Source: a virus
DNA length: 20,300 bases
IMG/VR virus record: IMGVR_UViG_3300032181_000338
Span: 1-20,300 of that record
Direction: 5' to 3' (one strand)
The translations under genes and the position numbers were made by a program. The notes beneath the pieces were generated by a model. The model searched no databases, was not told where the DNA came from, and worked only from the letters and a program-made list of their open reading frames with translations. Positions within the stretch are counted from its first letter, which is position 1. Each line of letters begins with the position of its first letter. Of the stretch, positions 1-5,597 are shown piece by piece.

Positions 1-520
1 CAATCTCTGCAACACCAGTGTCAAAGTCATCGCTACCGACTTCATAGATCTCAGCGGTGATTGCATAAAACTGGATCTTGCCAAACTGGAAGAATGGTTC
101 TTCTTTACCAACAAACTTGATTTCGTAAATGTCCTGTGTCAATGGGAAGTAGAGTAGATCTCCTTCATTAGGTCTACTAGTAACAGTAAGATTGGGACTG
201 TGCTCTGCTACTTCTTGATCCCAGCGTCTTGTAGACACGCGGAAGACAACTTCGTCTGTAATTCTTAAACCAAATTTGGAGATGAATTCTGCATTGTCAC
301 CAAAACCTGTGACATTCTGTAGCAGCATTTCAATCTGGAATTGCTCCTGATACTTTGTGTATCGGACTTCATCCAGAGTGCTATCTTGCAGAACTATCTT
401 GGGGATATAGTAAATATCTGTACCAAACAGTTTGATTTGCTCATCCACAAGATCCTGAACGAGACCTTGTTCGCCACTGTGACCTGCGTAGTAAGTTGGA
501 AAGTAAGGACTGGTAGGCAT
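1..520 (-). CDS. 14: Neck protein gp14, N-terminal part (runs off window)
   Basis: This is the first 173 residues of a T4-type gp14, the protein that with gp13 closes the filled head and forms the neck to which the tail attaches. The ATG is at 520-518. The reading frame stays open to base 1, so the C-terminus lies outside the window. Seen directly: an early GEQ..L.QDLVDEQIKLFG stretch, then a KFGLRITDEV block, then EGDLLYFPL and FFQFGKIQFYAITAE. These match, in the same order, the T4 gp14 blocks around NFGMQVQDEV, EGDLIYFPM and PFYQLGQ as I recall them. The start lies one base after the gp13 stop (TAA at 524-522), so the two genes are probably translationally coupled; no separate strong Shine-Dalgarno is visible. 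No anomaly seen in the visible part. Confidence 0.9.
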   Translation of the reverse strand, partial: MPTSPYFPTYYAGHSGEQGLVQDLVDEQIKLFGTDIYYIPKIVLQDSTLDEVRYTKYQEQFQIEMLLQNVTGFGDNAEFISKFGLRITDEVVFRVSTRRWDQEVAEHSPNLTVTSRPNEGDLLYFPLTQDIYEIKFVGKEEPFFQFGKIQFYAITAEIYEVGSDDFDTGVAEI

Positions 521-521
521 T

Positions 522-1322
522 TTATCCGATCATATCCATTGGTGGAATTGCGTACTTGCTGAGAACTTCAGATTCAATTTTTTCAATCTCTGCAAGTGCG
601 TCTGTGTAGATTTCTCTACCGTTAAGTGTAATACCGCCAGGAAGCTGAACGTTATTATACTTGATCAAGTTTTGACCCCACTGTCTCTTCATAAGAGCAG
701 TAGCGTATTTCTTGACAAACATATCATTGTTCATTTCTGTAGCATCTGTAGGATCCAACAAACGATGACATTCAATAAGAAGGTTAGTTCCTTCTTTGAG
801 AAAGTCTTTGTCTAGATCCATATAGAGACGATCACGACGCATTGTATATCTGAACTGCTGAAAACTTCCATTGTTCAGAACCATATCTAGAGTTTCTAGA
901 TACTGCTTGTTCATATAATAGTTGAGGATATCAAGTGATCCGAATGCATAGAGATCATTCAAGAACAACTGATACTCAACGCCAAAAAGATTTGAACGGA
1001 TTGAGTTGCTGACAAGACCAAAAACTCTGGTGATACCAACCACATGGTCTGGGACTGGAATATAGTTTGTAGTTTCTTTCCAATCAGTTGTACCACTAGA
1101 TGTTGTTACACTAGCAGCAAACCTTGTCTTATCATCAGCAGTGATTTCGTGGAATAGATATGCACGCTCCATACCGTTGTAGCAGTTCTCTTGGAAGAAC
1201 TGATACGTGTCATCAATAACGTTGTTTACCTGTTCGTCATCGATATTGACTTGTAGGACAGGCTCACCAAGCTGTCTCTTACAATATGTGATGAGTTCAG
1301 CTCTTGAATTTGGAGATGCCAT
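522..1322 (-). CDS. 13: Neck protein gp13
   Basis: Protein of 266 residues, the size and character of T4-type gp13, the head-completion/neck protein that acts with gp14 before head-tail joining. The N-terminus MASPNSRAELITYCKRQLG is the form I know from cyanophage gp13. It is followed by an acidic helix-rich start (DEQVNNVIDDTYQFF) and a conserved middle containing VVGITRVF. I chose the ATG at 1322. An in-frame TTG at 1331 would add three residues but sits inside the terminator U-tract and has no ribosome-binding site. An AAGAAGGG sequence ends 14 bases before the ATG and belongs to the descending arm of the hairpin at 1333-1367. gp14 follows after one base. The identity rests on residue pattern plus the adjacent gp14. 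Confidence 0.88.
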   Translation of the reverse strand: MASPNSRAELITYCKRQLGEPVLQVNIDDEQVNNVIDDTYQFFQENCYNGMERAYLFHEITADDKTRFAASVTTSSGTTDWKETTNYIPVPDHVVGITRVFGLVSNSIRSNLFGVEYQLFLNDLYAFGSLDILNYYMNKQYLETLDMVLNNGSFQQFRYTMRRDRLYMDLDKDFLKEGTNLLIECHRLLDPTDATEMNNDMFVKKYATALMKRQWGQNLIKYNNVQLPGGITLNGREIYTDALAEIEKIESEVLSKYAIPPMDMIG

Positions 1323-1332
1323 TACACACAAA

Positions 1333-1367
1333 AAATCCCTTCTTACCTATTTAGGAAGAAGGGATTT
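1333..1367 (-). terminator. Rho-independent terminator between the small coiled-coil gene and gp13
   Basis: A perfect 12-bp inverted repeat (1333-1344 with 1356-1367) closes an 11-base loop, and the minus-strand transcript then runs into six U residues (1335-1330). This is a textbook intrinsic terminator for the upstream tail/oxygenase transcript. Its descending arm reads AAGAAGGG and lies just upstream of the gp13 start. Its loop contains CTAAATA. The element may therefore do more than terminate. Confidence 0.82.
1348..1354 (-). promoter_or_regulatory. Late-promoter-like box CTAAATA in the terminator loop (gp13)
   Basis: CTAAATA read on the minus strand, the same box found ahead of the 3089-residue gene. 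It ends 26 bases upstream of the gp13 ATG, within the range of the other late boxes in this window (about 25 to 55). A transcript starting just downstream would begin in the descending arm and keep AAGAAGGG unpaired. A second box (1370-1376) competes as the real promoter. Confidence 0.4.
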
Positions 1368-1369
1368 AG

Positions 1370-1376
1370 TATTTAT
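1370..1376 (-). promoter_or_regulatory. Late-promoter-like box ATAAATA upstream of gp13
   Basis: ATAAATA on the minus strand, the core of the T4-type late -10 element (consensus TATAAATA) read by a gp55-like sigma factor. It overlaps the TAA stop of the small coiled-coil gene (1378-1376) and lies just before the hairpin, so a transcript from it would carry the hairpin near its 5' end. Confidence 0.5.
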
Positions 1377-1585
1377 TAAGCTGGTGGTTCTCCTTCTGGA
1401 ACTGCACAATCTTCGCAGTCTGCAGATTGGGGTTGTTCTTCTAGAAGACCTAGAGTTTCAAGACCACCTTGTAGTTTGATCTTATACTCTTTTGCTTTGA
1501 CTAGATTTTCTTCTAGTTCTTTAATTTGTTTATCTGTGGTAGCAATTTGCTCCTCAAAGTTTTTCTTAAGTTGTGCTGGGTCCAT
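1376..1585 (-). CDS. Small coiled-coil protein, function unknown
   Basis: A 69-residue protein beginning MDPAQLKKNFEEQI. Residues about 3-45 are a charged amphipathic helix (Lys/Glu-rich, heptad-like Leu/Ile spacing) that should form a coiled coil. The tail is short, acidic and Pro/Gly/Cys-containing (CEDCAVPEGEPPA). I chose the ATG at 1585; a GTG at 1594 would add only three residues and has no better ribosome-binding site. The gene sits alone between the oxygenase cassette and gp13, has its own late-promoter-like box 28 bases upstream, and is followed at once by a terminator, so it looks like an independently dosed late gene. Small coiled-coil proteins of this type recur in cyanophage structural regions as I recall. 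A virion assembly or scaffold role is a guess. Confidence 0.72.
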   Translation of the reverse strand: MDPAQLKKNFEEQIATTDKQIKELEENLVKAKEYKIKLQGGLETLGLLEEQPQSADCEDCAVPEGEPPA

Positions 1586-1612
1586 AGTAATCACAATGAA
1601 TGGTGTGTGTAT

Positions 1613-1619
1613 TATTTAT
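1613..1619 (-). promoter_or_regulatory. Late-promoter-like box ATAAATA before the small coiled-coil gene
   Basis: ATAAATA on the minus strand, overlapping the TAA stop of the preceding oxygenase gene (1618-1616) and ending 28 bases before the ATG at 1585. The placement over an upstream stop codon matches the box at 1370-1376. Confidence 0.5.
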
Positions 1620-2119
1620 TTGAAATAATTGAAGTTGATAACGAATCTTCCTGTGGGATTTGTTGTGGTTGTTCCAGTGTGTTCAATGTTACTATCAAAA
1701 ATAACAATTCTATTTTCTACACTTTCCACGACCTCTCCAGTTTTAAACTTTGTGTATCCATCACATGTATTCAGATAGTAAACTGCGGTGGTGCAATCTG
1801 ACAAGTCTACATGGTATCCATGTTCTACAACTTTATCAACACAGGGATTCAAATTTGCTTTTACTCTTACTAAAGATTTTAATTTTAATTTTTCTCTAAA
1901 AATTTCTAAGTCTTTATAGTTTTCGCTAAATGGTTGATCAAAATGATAAAACAAATGAACGAATTGGTTTTGTGTTTCTTTGTATTCAAGTTCAATTACC
2001 TCACCAGTTTCAACATCCTTTAATGTAGGTCCATAAAACCAAGGAAAATATGCACCAGTGACAAGATTTTTTAAATATTGAAATTGATGATCAGGTAAAA
2101 AATTATCAATAATTTCCAT
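1616..2119 (-). CDS. 2OG-Fe(II) oxygenase, third of three in tandem
   Basis: A 167-residue protein with the C-terminal half of a 2-oxoglutarate/Fe(II)-dependent dioxygenase jelly-roll. The metal-binding H-x-D is at H103-x-D105 (GYHVD), followed by a TAVYYLNTCDG strand. The distal iron-ligand histidine is H147 (SNIEHTG), and the 2OG-anchoring arginine is R158 in GRFVINFNYF. All expected catalytic residues are present, so it should be active. Such enzymes couple decarboxylation of 2OG to hydroxylation of a protein, nucleic acid or small molecule; the substrate here is unknown. Its ATG overlaps the previous gene's stop by one base (TAATG), so the two are translationally coupled. The protein is clearly divergent from its two oxygenase neighbours, so this is not a recent tandem duplication. 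Confidence 0.82.
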   Translation of the reverse strand: MEIIDNFLPDHQFQYLKNLVTGAYFPWFYGPTLKDVETGEVIELEYKETQNQFVHLFYHFDQPFSENYKDLEIFREKLKLKSLVRVKANLNPCVDKVVEHGYHVDLSDCTTAVYYLNTCDGYTKFKTGEVVESVENRIVIFDSNIEHTGTTTTNPTGRFVINFNYFK

Positions 2120-2724
2120 TAACTAAATCTCCCTCCTTTAATCCAACCAACAAGAGAATACCTAGTTCCAGATGTAACTTCTGTAACTCTATGAGGAACT
2201 CTACTATCAAAAACAGTTAATAGACCTTGTTTCTTTTCAATAACCTGAATTTCCTTTGTATTCATTGGATTTTGGAATTCTAAAACGCCACCTTCATATT
2301 CATTAGGATCTGAAAGTTGAAATGTGAAAGAAAGCTTTCGTACAAACTCTCCTGCGTTGTTTTGCATTAACTCAAATGGATTCCTATCTTCATCCATATG
2401 CCAATCATAATAGTCTCCAACTCCATACTTGGTAAACTGTACCGTTTCATTGTCATATCCAATTAATTCATAACCAAAATATCTGCGGTTAATTTGAGAT
2501 ACATATGCTAATAGTACAGATGGTAACCAGTTACTTTCGTGTAACCATTTTACCATTGATGATCTAGCATCAAGATTATCATCATTTACTTTTGCATGTG
2601 CGTATTCAATAACTTTATCAGTTTCATCCAATGATTCCCAATCACGAATAGCATCACAAATTAATGGCGGCAATTCAGTTGATACAGAAAAGATAGTTGG
2701 GTTTACTGCTAGTTTGATATCCAT
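2119..2724 (-). CDS. 2OG-Fe(II) oxygenase, prolyl-4-hydroxylase/PKHD type, second of three
   Basis: A 201-residue protein with a complete prolyl-hydroxylase-like 2OG-Fe(II) domain. YGVGDYYDWHMDED carries the H109-x-D111 iron motif. It is followed by RKLSFTFQLSDP and the GGVLEF strand, then FDSRVPHRV with the distal ligand H178, and TSGTRYSLVGWI with the 2OG-binding R188. This order and spacing resemble PKHD/PiuC-type hydroxylases, though the protein is somewhat shorter than cellular members. The N-terminal 90 residues are helical and carry no other domain I recognise. It begins two bases after the stop of the upstream oxygenase and overlaps the downstream one by a base, so all three are made from one coupled mRNA. 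The family call is firm; the substrate (protein proline, other residue or small molecule) cannot be read from the sequence. Confidence 0.88.
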   Translation of the reverse strand: MDIKLAVNPTIFSVSTELPPLICDAIRDWESLDETDKVIEYAHAKVNDDNLDARSSMVKWLHESNWLPSVLLAYVSQINRRYFGYELIGYDNETVQFTKYGVGDYYDWHMDEDRNPFELMQNNAGEFVRKLSFTFQLSDPNEYEGGVLEFQNPMNTKEIQVIEKKQGLLTVFDSRVPHRVTEVTSGTRYSLVGWIKGGRFS

Positions 2725-2726
2725 AA

Positions 2727-3323
2727 TTAATTAACAAAATTAAGGTTGAAAGAAAGAGTTACTCTGAGTTTATCAGATTTTTGTCTGGGAACTTTGTGTT
2801 CTAAGAAAGATGGGAAAATTAGTAAATCTCCTTCTTCCGCTTTTACATATGATTGTCCTACCCAAGTTCCAGGTGTTCCGTCTGGACCACCCATAAAATC
2901 AGGAGCATTGGACAATGCTACTTGTCTAAAGGGATTAACAAATATAGTTGGAGAGTGTTCCTCTTTGTCATATGAAACATAATGAATACAAGAAAAATGC
3001 CCAGGAAGATGTTCGTGTATCTCCTGATGTTGATTTACCTTATAAGCGTTTAACCAAGCTTCTCTAACCATGGGATTACCAAAAATTCCCATTTTCATAG
3101 AAAAGTCCTTGAGTTCGTCAATGTAAAGAGGAATTATAGTTTTCCAATCAAAATTGTTCTCTTGATTAAAAGTTGTCCAAACATCAGCATCCCATGCATC
3201 AACAAATGTTGATGGGTTTTTTTCATACTCTGGGATAACATAATCTAAACATTCTTTTTTAATTCTTTCATGATTTTTTACTTTTACTAAGAATAATGTA
3301 GAAGGAAACAATTCAATAATCAT
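2727..3323 (-). CDS. Putative 2OG-Fe(II) oxygenase (TIGR02466/PF13759-like), first of three
   Basis: A 198-residue protein resembling the short phage and bacterial 2OG-Fe(II) oxygenases of the TIGR02466/PF13759 type. Seen directly: an N-terminal ELFPSTLF start; a central NAYKVNQHQEIHEHLPGHFS block followed by a CIHYVSY strand, with candidate iron ligands H103 and H105; then EEGDLLIFPSFLEHKVPR with the distal H176; and R187 in DKLRVTLSFNLNF as the 2OG-binding arginine. The first two ligands form H-x-H rather than the common H-x-D, and several nearby histidines (H99, H109) make the exact pair uncertain. The gene follows the unknown 88-residue gene after 8 bases and precedes the next oxygenase by 2 bases. 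Family membership is likely; the substrate is unknown. Confidence 0.8.
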   Translation of the reverse strand: MIIELFPSTLFLVKVKNHERIKKECLDYVIPEYEKNPSTFVDAWDADVWTTFNQENNFDWKTIIPLYIDELKDFSMKMGIFGNPMVREAWLNAYKVNQHQEIHEHLPGHFSCIHYVSYDKEEHSPTIFVNPFRQVALSNAPDFMGGPDGTPGTWVGQSYVKAEEGDLLIFPSFLEHKVPRQKSDKLRVTLSFNLNFVN

Positions 3324-3331
3324 AAAATGTT

Positions 3332-3598
3332 TTAAGAAGGAGGCGAGAGAATTTCTGTTGTGATAGGAACTTGTCCTAGATCAAAGTCGTATTCATATTG
3401 AAGCTGTTCTAGATTAGCATTTAATCCAGATCTTGTCAATGCTCCACACTGGTCTTCCATTGGAACGCGATACTCGTTTGCAGGAACTTCTACAATATCT
3501 TTTTTAATTAAATTTCCATTATGTCTAAATTCCAAAACATAAGTGAAATTATTGTCTGCATTAGTAGCAAACATATTTTTTACAATTTTAATTTCCAT
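3332..3598 (-). CDS. Small protein of unknown function between adhesin and oxygenases
   Basis: An 88-residue protein starting MEIKIVKNMF, rich in predicted beta strands (FTYVLEFRHNG, IKKDIVEVPANEYRVP) and ending in a Pro/Ser tail. No domain recognised; no signal peptide or membrane segment seen. It has one of the clearest ribosome-binding sites in the window (GTGAGG, 7 bases before the ATG). That site is built from the last two codons of the adhesin gene, so its synthesis is tied to that of the adhesin. A tail-fibre assembly helper or capping protein is a reasonable guess from the position behind an adhesin gene, but nothing in the sequence proves it. Confidence 0.72.
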   Translation of the reverse strand: MEIKIVKNMFATNADNNFTYVLEFRHNGNLIKKDIVEVPANEYRVPMEDQCGALTRSGLNANLEQLQYEYDFDLGQVPITTEILSPPS

Positions 3599-3602
3599 TT
3601 GA

Positions 3603-4703
3603 TTACCTCACGAAAACGGAATAACCGCAGTCAATATATCCATCTGCCCACCCATTATTGTTGCAGTTGTTGTGAATAATAGATCCAGACTCTGGACTTG
3701 AAGTGAAATTATTACCGCATTGACCACTACTACAGTACATAGCGTTTGGTTCACAATATGCTTGAATATATGAAATGGAACCGTAATATCCCCATCCACT
3801 ATGTCCATGTCTGATACCCATGCCAGAATGAGTATGACCATAAGTGGTATTACCACTTCCAGCAGTAGTAGCAAATCTTGCATTTCCTCTAGAGCTACTA
3901 CCCCAGTATCCTGTGGAGTTGATAACTAAGTTATCATTAGCATTATTGTTTCCATTTACTGTACCATCAATAAAAGGATCACCACCTCTACTGTTTGGTC
4001 TTCTACTATTCCACGTTAGGTTTCCTGCGTAGTTAGCACCAGACTTTCTACCACCACTGCTTACAACTTTATTATCTCCACCAGAAGAAATATCATAGTA
4101 AGTCTGACCAGGGAAATTATTATTTTGATAAACGCCGTATCCTCTTAAATTATTAGCGTCATACCCATTGGTATTATGGAGAATAATTAGAAATTCTGTA
4201 ATCGGATGTTTATCCCAAGCTCTAGTTTTTACAGCATTTTGCCATGGAGCAGTAGAGGATTGACTTTGCTCGTTTGGAGATCCCCAGAATGTTGAATTAT
4301 CCCAGTGTGGACGACCTCCCAAAGAATTGTTAGCAGTGGATCCATTAATGTTCCAAAGAAGAACCCATCCACCACCATCAAATGTAGTATTAAAAGTACA
4401 GTATGCTTGGTATGTAGCACCAAGACCATCTTTCAACCAATAAACACCATCAATAGTTACACCAGCATCATCTCTTAAAGAAGTTACACTATCTGCTGCC
4501 GCTTCTGCGCTTGATCCATCAGCTCCTCCACCACCAGCAGCATTAGTCCAATTAGAACCATTATAAACTTCTACCAACTCGGAAGTGGTATTGTAAATCA
4601 TCATTCCAAGTTCTGCAGTGAGAGCATCTCTCTGCGACTCATTATAGTTTGGCAACTTAAGTCGCTCACTAATGTTAAGTCTTCCGACATTTAATTGGGA
4701 CAT
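3603..4703 (-). CDS. Tail adhesin with fibrinogen-related/intelectin-like lectin domain
   Basis: A 366-residue protein. Residues 1-60 form an attachment module (LNVGRLNISERLKLP, then MIYNTTSELVEVYNGSNW) like that in the neighbouring LamG protein. A Gly/Ala/Ser linker (about 56-72) follows. From about residue 80 the sequence reads DGVYWLKDG..YQAYCTFNTTFDGGGWVLLWNINGS, the signature of the fibrinogen-related (FReD) or intelectin (X-type lectin) fold; the protein ends IDCGYSVFVR, also typical. There are six cysteines (102, 317, 324, 329, 347, 359), five of them near the C-terminus. Residues 290-301 hold two HxH motifs (GHTHSG and RHGHSG), like those that bind iron in tips of T4-type long tail fibres. 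Probable role: binding a glycan or surface ligand on the host from the virion. It has its own late-promoter-like box and a Shine-Dalgarno. FReD versus intelectin subfamily is not resolved. Confidence 0.8.
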   Translation of the reverse strand: MSQLNVGRLNISERLKLPNYNESQRDALTAELGMMIYNTTSELVEVYNGSNWTNAAGGGGADGSSAEAAADSVTSLRDDAGVTIDGVYWLKDGLGATYQAYCTFNTTFDGGGWVLLWNINGSTANNSLGGRPHWDNSTFWGSPNEQSQSSTAPWQNAVKTRAWDKHPITEFLIILHNTNGYDANNLRGYGVYQNNNFPGQTYYDISSGGDNKVVSSGGRKSGANYAGNLTWNSRRPNSRGGDPFIDGTVNGNNNANDNLVINSTGYWGSSSRGNARFATTAGSGNTTYGHTHSGMGIRHGHSGWGYYGSISYIQAYCEPNAMYCSSGQCGNNFTSSPESGSIIHNNCNNNGWADGYIDCGYSVFVR

Positions 4704-4714
4704 TGCTACAAAAA

Positions 4715-4720
4715 CCTCTT
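4715..4720 (-). promoter_or_regulatory. Ribosome-binding site of the fibrinogen-like adhesin gene
   Basis: AAGAGG on the minus strand, 11 bases before the ATG at 4703. It lies only 7 bases downstream of the ATAAATA box, so a late transcript would have a very short leader and the Shine-Dalgarno close to its 5' end. Confidence 0.55.
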
Positions 4721-4727
4721 ATCTACT

Positions 4728-4734
4728 TATTTAT
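4728..4734 (-). promoter_or_regulatory. Late-promoter-like box ATAAATA before the fibrinogen-like adhesin gene
   Basis: ATAAATA on the minus strand in the 39-base gap after the LamG gene, 25 bases upstream of the ATG at 4703. It matches the T4-type late -10 core and would allow this adhesin to be expressed separately from the giant upstream operon. Confidence 0.6.
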
Positions 4735-4742
4735 TAAAAATA

Positions 4743-5591
4743 TCAAATGCCATATTTAGACTTGGCATAATTATAATTCTGTTGGATCATTGTAGGTGTT
4801 AACGCAATACTATAAATTCTAAAGTAAGCATATCCACCTGGGCATGGATAGCTATTGAATGTAGTTTGATCACAATTTCTAGATGCTAGTTTTGGCCAAC
4901 ATGAAGTTTGGTTTGCTAATTTTCCTCCAGATGGGTATGTATAACTATCAGTTTGCTGTCCATTCTTGTAGAATTTTACATAATTTCCATCATAAGTTAA
5001 AACCAAATGATACCATTCGCCTACATTAATTTGGCAGTTAGCATCATCCCAGAACCAACCTTGATTATCGGCATATACTGCCCACCAAAGATCCGATGTT
5101 GTGGCAGTATTATTTCTTCTTGATAGTTCCCAGCAGTTTTCTTTGTTATAGATAATCGCATAATCGCTTGGTTGACCAGATGCTTTGTACATAATATCTA
5201 CAGAAACAAAGTCTGATCCTACAGTATTTCCATCAATAACAAATGCTTGATTGGTAGGAAACTCTTGATATGAAAATGCAGCTGCTCCATTAGTTGTTGT
5301 CTGGAGAGATCCTCCTCCATTTAAACCACTAGTTCCATAACCACTGATAGTTTCTGTACCATTTTGATTTAAATTCCAGTCAACATTGGCAACCAATCCA
5401 AGAGTAGAGAAAGTAGATTGCTCTTTCAATCCTTTCCATTTCAGTCCCGTGTTAACACGCAACTCCCTATCAGTTGTGTTATAATAAAGATAACCAGCTC
5501 CATTATAGTCTGGATCCTCAGGCAATGTAGGACACCCAGCAACATTGCTGGGATCTGTTCTACCAATTGATAATTCTGATGAAGATGCCAT
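4743..5591 (-). CDS. Tail adhesin with LamG/concanavalin-A-like lectin domain
   Basis: A 282-residue protein. Residues about 30-55 (GYLYYNTTDRELRVNTGLKW) form the same attachment module seen in the fibrinogen-like protein downstream and in the 1608-residue protein. Residues about 63-282 are a concanavalin-A-like jelly roll of the LamG type. The diagnostic hairpin is at 193-210 (WYHLVLTYDGNYVKFYKN), and the family-typical last strand is at 256-272 (YFRIYSIALTPTMIQQN), followed by a helix. LamG domains bind glycans or proteins; in a phage tail gene cluster this suggests host-surface recognition. The start is the ATG at 5591. No strong Shine-Dalgarno is seen, but an ATAAATA box lies 33 bases upstream inside the end of the giant gene. 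The stop is a TGA at 4745-4743. Confidence 0.85.
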   Translation of the reverse strand: MASSSELSIGRTDPSNVAGCPTLPEDPDYNGAGYLYYNTTDRELRVNTGLKWKGLKEQSTFSTLGLVANVDWNLNQNGTETISGYGTSGLNGGGSLQTTTNGAAAFSYQEFPTNQAFVIDGNTVGSDFVSVDIMYKASGQPSDYAIIYNKENCWELSRRNNTATTSDLWWAVYADNQGWFWDDANCQINVGEWYHLVLTYDGNYVKFYKNGQQTDSYTYPSGGKLANQTSCWPKLASRNCDQTTFNSYPCPGGYAYFRIYSIALTPTMIQQNYNYAKSKYGI

Positions 5592-5597
5592 TTTATT

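Noticed and set aside
1323-1331. Longer gp13 start at TTG 1331
   Set aside because: It would add three residues (MCV), lies in the terminator U-tract and has no better ribosome-binding spacing. The ATG at 1322 gives the familiar MASPNSRAEL start.
1586-1594. Longer start (GTG) for the small coiled-coil gene
   Set aside because: No Shine-Dalgarno for either start. The ATG at 1585 is preferred and leaves normal room after the late-promoter box.
1616-3323. Tandem gene duplication as the origin of the three oxygenases
   Set aside because: They share only the minimal His/Asp/His/Arg framework. Lengths, N-termini and motif surroundings differ, so separate acquisition fits better.
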